Below, piece after piece: positions 9,901-17,989 of a DNA stretch of 64,000 nt. Origin of the DNA: Rhodocollybia butyracea (Eukaryota; Basidiomycota; Agaricomycetes; Agaricales; Omphalotaceae); assembly GCA_015501585.1 (NCBI GenBank), contig JADNRY010000074.1, positions 124,001 to 188,000 on the forward strand, read 5' to 3'. Every line of letters begins with the position of its first letter. The first letter of the stretch is position 1. The notes beneath the pieces were generated by a model. That model ran no database searches. It was not told the origin of the DNA and saw only the letters and a program-made list of their open reading frames with translations. A program made the position numbers and the translations under genes.

Positions 9901-11698
9901 TTTGACCCAATACTTTGTCTCCTTTGCCATATATTCGGCAAAAATTGTCCCGAAACATTATGGAACATCCTGCTGCAGTAATCCGGCTTATTGATATGAG
10001 TGTCACACTCAACTTTGGTGCATACAACACATCCTTAATTAGGACTGTAGTTGTTTTCTTCTTTCCAGGTATGGTAACGTGCATATCACCTCTCCCAATT
10101 GCATCAAATGTTCCACTATCAGCAGATCTAATACTTTTTGGTGCAATAGAGGTGAAGTTGATAAATTTATCCCTATATGGGGACATGTGGCGTGATGCAC
10201 CTGAGTCATAAAGCTCTGTGACACCATCCGGAATCTTGTCAGCATTTGCAAGAAAAATACTGTTATACCTAGTGTATGCCTTTCCAAAATCATCCACATT
10301 GATTTCTTCATAATCAATGTCTTGTAATTGCTGTCCTTGTATAGCATCTGGGTCTGGAATGCTGAGTTCCACTAAAATAGGTCCATTTGAGGAGGTTTCC
10401 AGGGGTCCTTCCTCATTATCCGAGTCTTCTACCTCTTGTAGGTCCGGAACTTCGAGTTCATCAATATCGCTGAACCAGGATTCATCATCCCAAATCTCTT
10501 CTGTTCTCCAGTTGTCTGGGGCATCCAATGATGTAGACACACTCTGAAGGTCTGGCATTGAATTACCATCATCAGAGTCACTGTCATGGGGAAGTTCAAA
10601 CTCTTTTATTGACTGAACACTGGATCTATTGGACTCATTATTGGAGTCCCACAAGTACTCATCATTCACATAGATGGCTCCCAACCCTTCCAGTTGTTCA
10701 TCAATCTCATTTTTAGGTTCTTGATAACCTGATATATTCTCCTGAACTTTTAATTCCCATACATCATCTGAGAGTGCATGTGCATACCATGCAAAATCTT
10801 CATTGTTGGTGGTGGCTGTGTTTGCTTGAGTTGATTTGCCTTTGCCTTTCCAGTGTTTAGGCCATTGACCAGCCTTTCCACCTCCCTCAGCAAAGCAATC
10901 CTTCTTCATATGCCCCGTCTTTCCACAGTTATAGCATTTAACTGACTTCTTGTTTCCAAACTTCTTTGAAGGTCCAGCATTATATGCTGCTTCCTTTGCT
11001 CCACTTTTGGAGTTCCGGTTTCCAAGTTTCCGGCGGTCAGATTCATCCAAGATACCTCTAGTATAGGTATCCACACTGAGTTGTTGGTTTACAAGTGTTG
11101 CAGTTGCAGTGAGTGCTGCCAGGTATGGATCATATGATGGAGGAAGTGCAGACATAATAATTGCAACAAAGTTGTCATCACCAGGGTCTGCATTCATAGA
11201 GACTAGATCCTCCCTGATAGTAATTACACGGGTTATGTAATCCCGCACATCTTCATCGCTCTCACAGCGTTCATTCTGAAGCTTACGCCGTAAGTCCACT
11301 ACCATCATTCTTGACTTTCCCTGATGTTCATCAACTAATTTCTTCCACATTGCTCCAACAGTCTTCTCTCCTTTAACCTTCAAAAATAATGAATCAGGTA
11401 TAGTGCTTGGTATACCCTGCTTCAGTATTGCTGACTCTGAATTCCATGTTTTCATCTGCTTCTCCCAAGCCTCAATGGCAGTTTTCTCAGATGAAGTTGG
11501 CCCAGCATTCGGATCAGCTACAGAAGGCTTAGTAGGTGGTTTGCTGGACTCAGGGATATAATCCTCAAGACCAGCAGCCTCTGCTGCAAATATGAATCGA
11601 TCCTTATAAATTACCCAATTGGACCCATCGGCATTAAGCTTGGGTAGCCGTAAAAAGTAATCACCGAGTTTGGAGTTACTGGAGTTTGCTGACGACAT
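6941..11698 (-). CDS. copia gag-pol polyprotein, 1585 aa, intact
   Basis: A single uninterrupted frame. Gag (about residues 1-300) contains the copia-type LVDEHQGKSRMMVV region and a CCHC zinc knuckle, CYNCGKTGHMKKDC, near residue 254. The aspartic protease has LYDSGAS near 497. Integrase follows with an HHCC zinc-binding region (HRRLGH near 634, then CDTCEYAKK) and the catalytic triad: Asp in VHSDVWGP, Asp in LGSDRGGEY and Glu in HNGVSERLN near 796, with 35 residues between the last two. Reverse transcriptase has KARLVAKGFTQ and the catalytic HVDDV near 1263. RNase H has GYSDAD and TTEAEYVAL near 1476. Protease-integrase-RT-RNase H is the diagnostic copia order. Gag and Pol are in one frame without a frameshift or stop, so Gag excess must come from another mechanism. 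The ATG is 130 bp inside the 5' LTR boundary. Nothing essential is missing by eye, so it is probably active or very recently so. Confidence 0.97.
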   Translation of the reverse strand: MSSANSSNSKLGDYFLRLPKLNADGSNWVIYKDRFIFAAEAAGLEDYIPESSKPPTKPSVADPNAGPTSSEKTAIEAWEKQMKTWNSESAILKQGIPSTIPDSLFLKVKGEKTVGAMWKKLVDEHQGKSRMMVVDLRRKLQNERCESDEDVRDYITRVITIREDLVSMNADPGDDNFVAIIMSALPPSYDPYLAALTATATLVNQQLSVDTYTRGILDESDRRKLGNRNSKSGAKEAAYNAGPSKKFGNKKSVKCYNCGKTGHMKKDCFAEGGGKAGQWPKHWKGKGKSTQANTATTNNEDFAWYAHALSDDVWELKVQENISGYQEPKNEIDEQLEGLGAIYVNDEYLWDSNNESNRSSVQSIKEFELPHDSDSDDGNSMPDLQSVSTSLDAPDNWRTEEIWDDESWFSDIDELEVPDLQEVEDSDNEEGPLETSSNGPILVELSIPDPDAIQGQQLQDIDYEEINVDDFGKAYTRYNSIFLANADKIPDGVTELYDSGASRHMSPYRDKFINFTSIAPKSIRSADSGTFDAIGRGDMHVTIPGKKKTTTVLIKDVLYAPKLSVTLISISRITAAGCSIMFRDNFCRIYGKGDKVLGQINSTNGLYQVTYKPDNVYGMAARPEKVTVNELHRRLGHIAPEACRQMVKDGLIEGIELDESEPVKSCDTCEYAKKTRKPINKERELDRAAKIGDLVHSDVWGPAPVQTPSHKRYYCTFTDDHSRWSTAYILATKDETYDAFKQFCAWFWTQKEIRIKVLGSDRGGEYLSNLFSQYLAEEGIQRNLTVHDTPEHNGVSERLNRTLLERIRAMLYASGLPKNLWGEALKHAIWLKNRSGTKALGNTTPYEVMFGEKPNLSNIREWGAKVWVHNDRDSKSKLDARARIGHWLGFDLVSSGHRIYWPETKTISVERSIKFDKDAPTFVPGGIRHEEEDEGFMPNPIELETLQIPNPVPTPTKPSVAPTGPITPTIPKPVLPRNNHLGTLNSELSHQNIIEGSRRRTTTRKVQDLLTGEGHTDSRPSAPLVTPGIQLPTTIPENEPGEQAQDIQIEFGLAAAAIEAKGLEPSYEEAKTRVDWPKWKEARDTELKTLLDAGTWEILPRPDNQNVLDCKWALKIKMKNGLVDKYKARLVAKGFTQVEGVDFFETFAPVAKLASLRSILAIAARNDWDIEVFDFHGAFLNATFEDNEEIFMEQPPDIELAGRNKYVLKLKETLYGLRQSSRKWYEMLTSSLGKLGFSPLEKDHAVFKKIIGDNIIILAIHVDDVTITGSSPTLIQETKVEISKEYEVTFLGPIDWLLGMKVTRDRANRTISLSQEAFIKSALKEMNMADCKPLAMPMDPNVHLSKDQCPTDPIKIAEMAHLPFRKGTGKINWVSIGTRPDLSYAVSDISQYLGNPGHVHWEALKRLFRYLQGTKHWKLVFGGPDRKHGLEGYSDADGMSHETRRAVSGYAFLLDGGAISWSSKKQELVTLSTTEAEYVALTHAAKEAQWLRQFLEELFGPINEPFTLYGDNQSAIALAHSQAGQFHARTKHIDIRYHFIRYCIENGSIQLLYCPTEDMVADALTKALPSSKAKHFAMSLGLSPA

Positions 11699-11812
11699 TT
11701 TCGTATGTTATAATTCAGAGTTTCGGGAATTTCTAGAGCTTATCGTTGGTGGACAGATTGTTGATCAAAGTTGTATTGTCAAGGATAAATGTTGTTGTAT
11801 TATTTAGTTAAG

Positions 11813-11828
11813 GTCGGGGCCCATAACC
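11813..11828 (-). promoter_or_regulatory. Primer binding site matching the initiator-tRNA anticodon arm
   Basis: The sequence next to the 5' LTR reads, on the plus strand, GTCGGGGCCCATAACC. The part GGGCCCATAACC equals the anticodon stem-loop of eukaryotic initiator methionine tRNA (CAT is the anticodon). On the element's strand it is complementary, starting GGTTATGGGCCC directly after the LTR. This is the half-tRNA priming known for Drosophila copia and yeast Ty5, where a cleaved initiator tRNA primes from the anticodon loop rather than from its 3' CCA end. It is not a tRNA gene: only one arm is present. Confidence 0.8.
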
Positions 11829-12102
11829 TATTGAAAGGTGATAAGCTTAACTAAATATTGGTGGGGGAAAAAGTGCTCTTAGCGATAGAGAATAGGTTCT
11901 CTGAGCCTGTATTTATACTAACATTTGATACATGAGAATATTCTACTATATAAGTTTACTGACTAGAAATGACTCATATTGACTAGAGTCATGACTTGTA
12001 ATGACTTTCCTCCATTACTACTGACATGAGTCTGTATGACTCGATATGACTCGGAATGACTAAGCATGAGTCTGAATATGACTCCGCTTGTATATTCCAA
12101 CA
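11829..12102 (-). repeat. copia 5' LTR
   Basis: 274 bp, two differences from the 3' LTR. It carries the element promoter: TATAAATA on the minus strand at about 11910-11917, downstream (in element sense) of the cluster of TGACTC words. These words resemble the Gcn4/AP-1-type site bound by fungal cross-pathway-control bZIP factors; a regulatory role is inference. Confidence 0.93.
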
Positions 12103-12107
12103 AATTA
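12103..12107. repeat. Target site duplication of the copia element (right)
   Basis: AATTA, identical to 6655-6659. Confidence 0.9.
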
Positions 12108-12195
12108 CTATAACTGGGAGACAGACAGGCCAAAACGACTTGGTGTGTGGCCATCTATAAATACACTGTAAGTAGTTGTTGATCCTCAAAGTATT

Positions 12196-13675
12196 TTAAC
12201 TGACACTGTCAACAGTTGGGATGATGTTCCCGTCAGAAAGTACTGCTCTTCCTAGTGATTGGCTTTCTCCATGTCCCTCTGGCCACTGGGAGTAGTTGAA
12301 TTGAGCTTTATTTTCTGATATTGTATTCAATACTTTGGGGGACATGTCAGGAATGTTGGCATTGGAAGCAGTCTCCTCTTGATGCGGGCCTTGGGGGTTC
12401 AAAAGAACACCCTGTTACAGAAAAGAATGTACCAGAGAGAAATCCACAGCGATTGTGAAACAACGGGGGTGGTCAGCAACCAGTTGGAAGAGAGGCAGAA
12501 ACAAATACTGACGTTGAGGGACTCATCAAGGTGGTCTTTCTTCCCATCTCACAAGTACCTGAAATTACTGGGGCTGGCTGTGGTCGCTTGAGACTTGGCT
12601 GTTTTGGTTTGCCTTTGGATGCAGAAAAGAATGAGGAATCAGGCTTAGTGTTCATTGTCAATGGTTTAACTGATGTCGATGATGACTCTTTCTTCAAAGT
12701 TAAAGGTTTTGTAGATTTGGACATAGGAGGAGCTTTGCTTGGGGTTTCCAGCTTTCGTTTTTTTCATTTGATGTCTGAGTTTCTGTTTAGCAGTAAGCAA
12801 ACCAAGATGACCTGCCCTCAGAAGTTGCTTGTCTTGATGCCCTATCAACCAATTTACGCCATTCCTGTTCAATATTTGAAGCCATGTCTTTGATTGCTAG
12901 GGATTGATAAATAATTTGTATAGAAAGAGCAGAAAGGTTGTTTTAGTGTGAGAAAATCCAACTCACCACACATAAAAGGTTCTTTCGTAAATTGAACCAC
13001 AACTTGCCTTAGTTTGCAGACTTCGAGGAACTTTATAGTTAACAGCAGGCAATTGATAATCTAACAACAAATAAGATTTAGCTTTCCATAAAAAAGAACA
13101 AGGTATGCACATGAAGTAAAGGCATAATGGTCTCTGCAAGAGCCGCGTCCAGATTTGTCAAATAAGCTTGCTTTAGCCATTCCCTAGATATCTAGAGTAA
13201 CTGCATTTTCACTCCACTCTGTAAAATAGTGATTGCCAGCTCTGTCCCATATTTTTGTCAAAACTTCCATTTGTAATGAAGCATCAATGTCTGATATTCC
13301 AAAATCATTGAGACACTGAACTAAAGCCTGCACAGCTCCAGCTCCAGTAAAGGTCAAAGCTTGAAGCATTGGCTTAACAACAGCATAAAGCTTCTCAGTG
13401 GGAAAAGGGCCTAATGGCAGGGGCATTGATTGTGATGACAACAGAGTCAAAGAGGATGAAGGAAGTGAATAATGCAACCGAGCAAATGATGGCGAGGTGT
13501 TTGACAGTGGGAAAGAACAAACGGTGCCCTGCGCCTGTAGCTGAGGCACATATTGCCAGAGGAGAGTGGGATGGTGAAATGGGGATAAGGAAGAGTATGG
13601 ATGCTGCGCTTGTTGTTGTGCGGAAGAAGATATTTGCAAATATTGCCCCTGTGGCTGAAAAGATGGTCTGGCCAT
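12196..13675 (-). pseudogene. TFIIS N-terminal-domain protein, decayed copy
   Basis: Several minus-strand segments in order suggest one protein. A Gln/Pro/Ser-rich N-terminus (from 13675) is followed by a helical stretch with LNDFGISDIDASLQMEVLTK and NHYFTEWSEN ending at 13184. After a frameshift come EWLKQAYLTNLDAALAE and MPLLHV, then CLLLTIKFLEV / RQVVVQFTKEP (near 12975-13050), then ASNIEQEWRKLVDRA near 12860 and a basic tail KKRKLETPSKAPPM with DSSFFSASKGK. Helices followed by a W--LVD motif and a basic linker fit the TFIIS-N/LW-domain proteins of basidiomycetes, which bind the transcription elongation machinery in the nucleus. At least two frame changes and a TGA just before KKRK disable it. 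The assignment rests on remembered family features and is moderate. Confidence 0.55.
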
Positions 13676-13772
13676 TGAAGCCGGAATAGAGCTTTAGTGA
13701 TTGGCAGAGTGAACTACGCCTGTCTCTGCAACTGCCTTTCCACTTCCTGACCATTGGATCCTGCATCCAAAG

Positions 13773-14063
13773 TTGGTCAGGATACCAATGAAAGTTAACA
13801 TTAGTGGTGGAGAGCTTGAAACTTTGCAGAAAAAAGATGGCATAATAATAGAAACTGTCTCTGGTGCAGATGAGATCAAGGTCATATATTGGCAATCATC
13901 CAACAAGACTATCAAAGTTCCTTACCATCTAATCCAGTCTTTCCATGAGCAACCAAACCCTTCCAGAGATAAAGGTCTCATGGTTATAGCCCAAAACCAT
14001 CCTGAGCACATTGCACTGCCAGTACCTCAGTATATTACCTCCAAAAAAGGGATAGAAGTATGA
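13773..14063 (+). CDS. Fragment of a basidiomycete protein of unknown function
   Basis: An open frame of 96 codons with ELETLQKKDGIIIETVSG, VPYHLIQSFHEQPNPSRDKG and MVIAQNHPEHI. It breaks off at PEHI where the foldback element begins; the last 14 codons are element sequence. The frame at 22469-22849 contains the piece that would follow (GKLVRKIHHFYNMEKTEENH), so the two look like separated parts of one repeated gene family. No function recognised. Partial and probably not expressed as such. Confidence 0.5.
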   Translation: MVRIPMKVNISGGELETLQKKDGIIIETVSGADEIKVIYWQSSNKTIKVPYHLIQSFHEQPNPSRDKGLMVIAQNHPEHIALPVPQYITSKKGIEV

Positions 14064-14692
14064 TATATTTTTCCCCCGAATTTTAGCAAATTTTTCCAAT
14101 GAAAAAGAGTGAATATTGCCCCGGATTAAGGCATGGGAAAATAAGTACTTTTTCGGCGGCTATTTCACCCGAAATAGGGCGCTAAATATGCCATCAATTT
14201 TGCCTGATTTATTAGTAATTTTTCGGTATATTTTTCCTTTGTAATCTCTTTGATATTTCCTTGGAAATATGAGTAGCAATAGAAAATATATTTCAATTGT
14301 AATATGTTAACTATTTCGGCCGCGAAAAGCAACGGGCATTGAATGCCCGTTGAATGGGCCAAAGAGCCCTTTGACCGGCCCGGGCGGCCCGCCGCTCAAT
14401 GCCCGTTTCTTTTCGCAGCCAAAATAGTTAATATATTTCCATTGAAATAGATTTTCTTTGTCTAAAGAAATATGAAAGAAATTGATGCCAAAAAATTGCT
14501 AATAAATCAGACAAAATTAATGGCATATTTAGCCCCCTATTTCGGGTGAAATAGCCGCCGAAAAAGTACTAATTTTCCCATGCCTATTTCCGGGGCAATA
14601 TTCACTCTTTTTCATTGGAAAAATTTGTTAAAATTCAGGGGAAAAATATATCATACTTCTATCCCTTTTTTTGAGTTAATATACTGATGTAT
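14024..14692. mobile_element. Foldback element with ~290 bp inverted arms
   Basis: The left end CAGTATATTACCTCC with AAAAAAGGGATAGAAG is repeated inverted at the right end (CTATCCC, a T run, then TAATATACTG). Similarity continues inward through a TATATTTTTCCCC segment, a GAGTGAATATTGCCCCGG segment and a CGAAATAGGG segment, for nearly 300 bp per arm. The arms are AT-rich while the centre (about 14321-14420) is GC-rich and itself palindromic (ACGGGCATTGAATGCCCGT). There is no coding capacity and no clear target duplication. A MITE or foldback transposon that could snap into a long hairpin. Confidence 0.8.
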
Positions 14693-14833
14693 CAGAACTG
14701 GAAGCCATTACTGGGAACCGCTGGTAGCCGTCACGTGCGAGACTTTTGGTGGCGGGCCGCTTTTCTGCGTGCAGGCGCTTGATCGCTGGTAACACCTGCA
14801 TCGTCTTGCAGGTTTCACACTGTCCTGTTTCGG

Positions 14834-15086
14834 TGTAACGCCTCCGCCTCTCCATAATCACCACTGACCGTATCCGGCGATACGGTCATCCTAGACACCG
14901 CCGATGGACCAAACGGTCTATCTTATCTTTCTATTTATTATTAATTATATAATAAATCCGTTACTATAAGTATTGTACGATTACTTAAGAGTCTAGTTAG
15001 TCTTTTACACCGTCGTACACACAATAGTATCCTATTTGTCGTGTTCACCGGTGTTCTTAAGGACTTTGCCCATAGGGCGCGTTATA
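14834..15086 (-). mobile_element. Solo LTR of the 253-bp LTR family
   Basis: Same 253-bp LTR as at 27754, 30519 and 34316, but opposite in plus-strand orientation: it starts TGTAACGCCTCCGCC and ends GGGCGCGTTATA. Flanking pentamers are TTCGG and CTCGG, a likely target duplication with one change. There is no internal sequence, so it arose by LTR-LTR recombination. It retains more CpGs than the other copies. The strand given runs opposite to the plus-strand orientation of this copy relative to the minus-strand gag elements; read directly, its TGTAAC start lies on the plus strand. Confidence 0.85.
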
Positions 15087-15389
15087 CTCGGCAATAGCGC
15101 CAATCGAGGCTTTTGACTATCCCTTGTTTGGATCGTTCATGGACTTTGAGGCTTTTTTGACCCGTCGTTTGGCCATTTGAGCTTTTACAAGATCCTTTAT
15201 CACCTCAATCGAGTGATCTCCTGCTCGTTCCTCTCTTCCTCTTGATTATTCTCGTGAAATTTTGTGGTAGAAGTGCAGGATAGGAGTGATACCAGGACTA
15301 TGATGACTTTTACAATCTTAATCTGACCTGAGTGAGCATGGAAAGCCTTGTTCAAAGGTGAAGGGAGTTCAGCAGAATGATGAACCATC

Positions 15390-15575
15390 AAATGGGGATG
15401 CTGCAGGCTCGATTGAGGGGTCTAGAATTGAGAATCCTCGATTGGAGGGGCACAAAATTGAGAACCCTCGATTGAGGCAAGGTCACTTGTACCAACCCTC
15501 AATTGATGGGCAATAATTTGCACTTACCTCAATTGATGCTAGACATGCTCCCGGTAGCATTGATTGAGGGTTTTT
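15390..15575. repeat. Degenerate CTCGATTGAGG repeats
   Basis: Words related to CTCGATTGAGG or CTCAATTGATG recur about seven times at irregular spacing. Each is itself nearly palindromic (CTCGATTGAG, CTCAATTGA). No coding sequence. The family is not known to me. Confidence 0.6.
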
Positions 15576-15657
15576 TTTTTTTGACTCTAGCTCTCAAACG
15601 AGGCATGGCGACTAATCTCTCAAGTGATCTGCCTCCGTTTGAGGGGTCTGAGTCTTA

Positions 15658-16023
15658 GAGGCTGTTCAGCTGCCCGCGAGTGATCACTCGCGAGCACTTT
15701 TTGCCAGAGATCAATTCCCTAATAAAGTAGCTGGTCGCAAGAGTGACATGACGCCATAAATTAGCATGGACATAAAGGACTTCCCTGGACTTCCCTGGGC
15801 TGCCGGGCAACGGCTATCCCATTAAAGAAGAGGGTCGACGCCCTTTTCGATTCAGTTTTTGGCCGGCAATCACACCGCATCAAAGATTTTTCAGGGATCG
15901 CAAGAAATCTGACAATTTCAAGGGTTGCTCAAGGGAAGTCATCCCATTGTCACAAGGGTTGTCAGAGTCACAGAAACCAAAAAGTGCTCGCGAGTGATCA
16001 CTCGCGGGCAGCTGAACAGGCTC
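15658..16023. mobile_element. Tourist-like (PIF/Harbinger) MITE, 366 bp
   Basis: Terminal inverted repeats of about 45 bp: GAGGCTGTTCAGCTGCCC at the left and the inverse of GAGCCTGTTCAGCTGCCC at the right, each containing the palindrome CGCGAGTGATCACTCGCG. Flanked by TTA on both sides (15655-15657, 16024-16026). TTA duplications and GRGCCTGTTC-type ends are the PIF/Harbinger signature. No coding capacity. Its right end is 45 bp before the ATG of the gene at 16069, so it now forms that gene's proximal upstream region. Confidence 0.88.
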
Positions 16024-16068
16024 TTAAGTCTTAACTTTGAACTCTCATTGTCCTGCTGCATAGTTATC

Positions 16069-17866
16069 ATGTCTGAACAAGCCCAGCAAGCCCCGGGAGG
16101 TGCTGAGAGGAATTTTTGCCTGTCAGAGATCTGGTACGTGCTTGGATTGCTGCTGTACACCATTAAAGCTTAGTACTATTTATTTTATTTCTTTTGCAGT
16201 TGTATGACACGAATAAAGCTTCTGGAGATTGCACAAGCTCAGCCACACCTGTGGCCTAGCAATGCAGGATCACTAGGCAGCAAGACTCTAGTCAAGACAC
16301 TTGAAGGAGTGCTTCTGGGCAAAGGTAGTGGGTATACTACTACTGCACCTATGCCAGTGGATACAACGGTTGTTAAAGTAAGTCTCGATGTTCTTTTCTC
16401 ATTTATAATCAAATAAAGGTTATCAGAAGAGACGTGGAGGTCGAGGTCTATCTTCAGCAAAGCCAGGCCCGAATCCGTCAGCTATGATGATGCCGAGTGC
16501 AACCAGTGCAGGCAGTATCAATAGCAGTCATGGTACTGATAACACTGCTAAACCCTATGGTAGTGGCATACAGACTTCCACTCAAGGGCTCATCACCCCT
16601 TGCCAGAATGTATCAAACACAGTGCGTACTTATATCTGCCGCATACTATCTCCCACTAATTGTACATAGTTTCTGCAGCTTTTTACAGTCCGTTTGTTGG
16701 ACAAGAGGGAGACTCCGCCTGCACAGATTGCACTCGATATTCATATCGATCCTATCTATATTTCTCAAGATGGTTGTCCACTTGGGACATGTAAAGTAAA
16801 GACTAACAAAGTCGTGAGGTTACTGGATGGAAATTCCGACACAATTAAAGGTTTGTATTGACTTTAAATAATCAGATAAGTTATAACAAGTCTTGTTGTA
16901 TCAGGATTTATCAAACTTTCAACTCCTCATTACCGAATCACAACAGATTATCAACCGTTTCTGTTCTCCAAGCCCGCAACTTCACTTGCCGACACTCCGG
17001 TATCTGTTGAATACCTGCTTGCAAACAATTGGATCATCAATATCATGGTTGAAAATGCAAGCCGTGGATTTTCCATGACTGTGATCCACTCGTTGACTCA
17101 TGAGGTGCTTAGGGTCTCACCAAAAATCAAGTCAGCAACATCCTTCTCTCACTTAAGCGGAAACATGAAGAAGAAGAAGAAGGGATTAATTGTGAGTCTT
17201 TCCTTGTACTTGCAATAAAATCTATTTTGACTGGTTGGTAGATGATGAGGAAGGCTCGGTTCCGGATCCATCCACCTCGGGATTGGATATGGATGCAATC
17301 CCGCTTCATATTGCAAGAAAGCGTGCTAACCTCAACAAAGTCCATCCAGATTCGAAGAAGCAATGCTCAGATGATAAGGCAACAGCTTTGGAATGGATCA
17401 CTGATCAAGTTGTAGCACGCAATGGATACAATCTCTTTAGTCAACTTCGGGGATCCGACAAAGCGCAAAATCCTGAAATTGTTCAACTGTGGTTGTTTGT
17501 TGCGGACTTGTGCACTGAGTTCTTGTCAAAGTCGGTTCGAGCTCCTAATGCATCTGCCAAGGTAAGTACTAATCAGATCTTATCAGAGTTTCCATCTGAT
17601 TGATTGGGCTCTAACGGTAGGTGAAAATCACAAAGAAAATGCTTTGGCAATCTCTAGGCATTCACGAGACTACTCTCAACACAATGATCCATGCAGCCAA
17701 TCTTGTGCGCAAGTACGGCAAAGATGGCCCTCAACCTTTGCCTGAAGTTGTAGCTTGTCTGGATAAATTTGTTCTGATAGATCGCATGGCTAGGCAGATG
17801 CCAGAGGGACGCAAAAGCCTATTGGAATTCCTATACAAGATTGATGCTACTCAACGTTCACAGTAG
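16069..17866 (+). CDS. Intact seven-exon gene of unknown function, 484 aa
   Basis: Exons can be joined without a stop at 16069-16133, 16200-16377, 16427-16621, 16679-16850, 16905-17191, 17250-17561 and 17621-17866, with GT-AG introns of 49-66 bp and matching phases; the sum is 1455 nt. The start MSEQAQQAPGG is the first ATG after the MITE. Visible parts: a leucine-rich stretch (KLLEIAQAQPHLWPS); a basic RGGRG plus Ser/Gly-rich linker (exon 3); a compact middle domain (exons 4-5) with IALDIHIDPIYISQDG and ending in KKKKKG, a possible nuclear signal; a second basic patch with DSKKQ (exon 6); and a helical C-terminus (exon 7, KITKKMLWQSLGIHE, then LLEFLYKIDATQR). It converges on the Crypton recombinase remnant 124 bp away. 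No family recognised. It may be a host gene or cargo of the Crypton. Unlike everything around it, it has no disabling change by this model. Confidence 0.75.
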
Positions 17867-17989
17867 ACAACAAGGACAATATCAATTATGATTGTGTACA
17901 CTAAAGACTTATTGGTATGATTAAAATTCAACTGTACGATTATTCAGAATGTTGTAGTAAGTCAGTAAGCAAGAGTGTGTAACATGCAG

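Larger units (their letters stand above)
6660..12102 (-). mobile_element. Complete Ty1/copia retrotransposon, 5443 bp
   Basis: All parts of an autonomous copia element are present in order on the minus strand: 5' LTR (11829-12102), primer binding site, a single gag-pol frame (11698 to 6941), purine tract and 3' LTR (6660-6933), flanked by AATTA duplications. The two 274-bp LTRs differ at only two positions, both CpG transitions, so insertion was recent. The coding frame has no stop. This is the only element in the window that could still be mobile. Neighbouring sequence on both sides is older transposon debris. Confidence 0.97.

Noticed and set aside
11813..11828. tRNA-Met gene fragment
   Set aside because: Only the anticodon arm sequence is present, exactly at the LTR junction; it is the primer binding site of the copia element.
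13395..13895. 166-codon minus-strand frame overlapping the TFIIS-N remnant
   Set aside because: It is out of frame with the recognisable protein and hydrophobic without any family resemblance.
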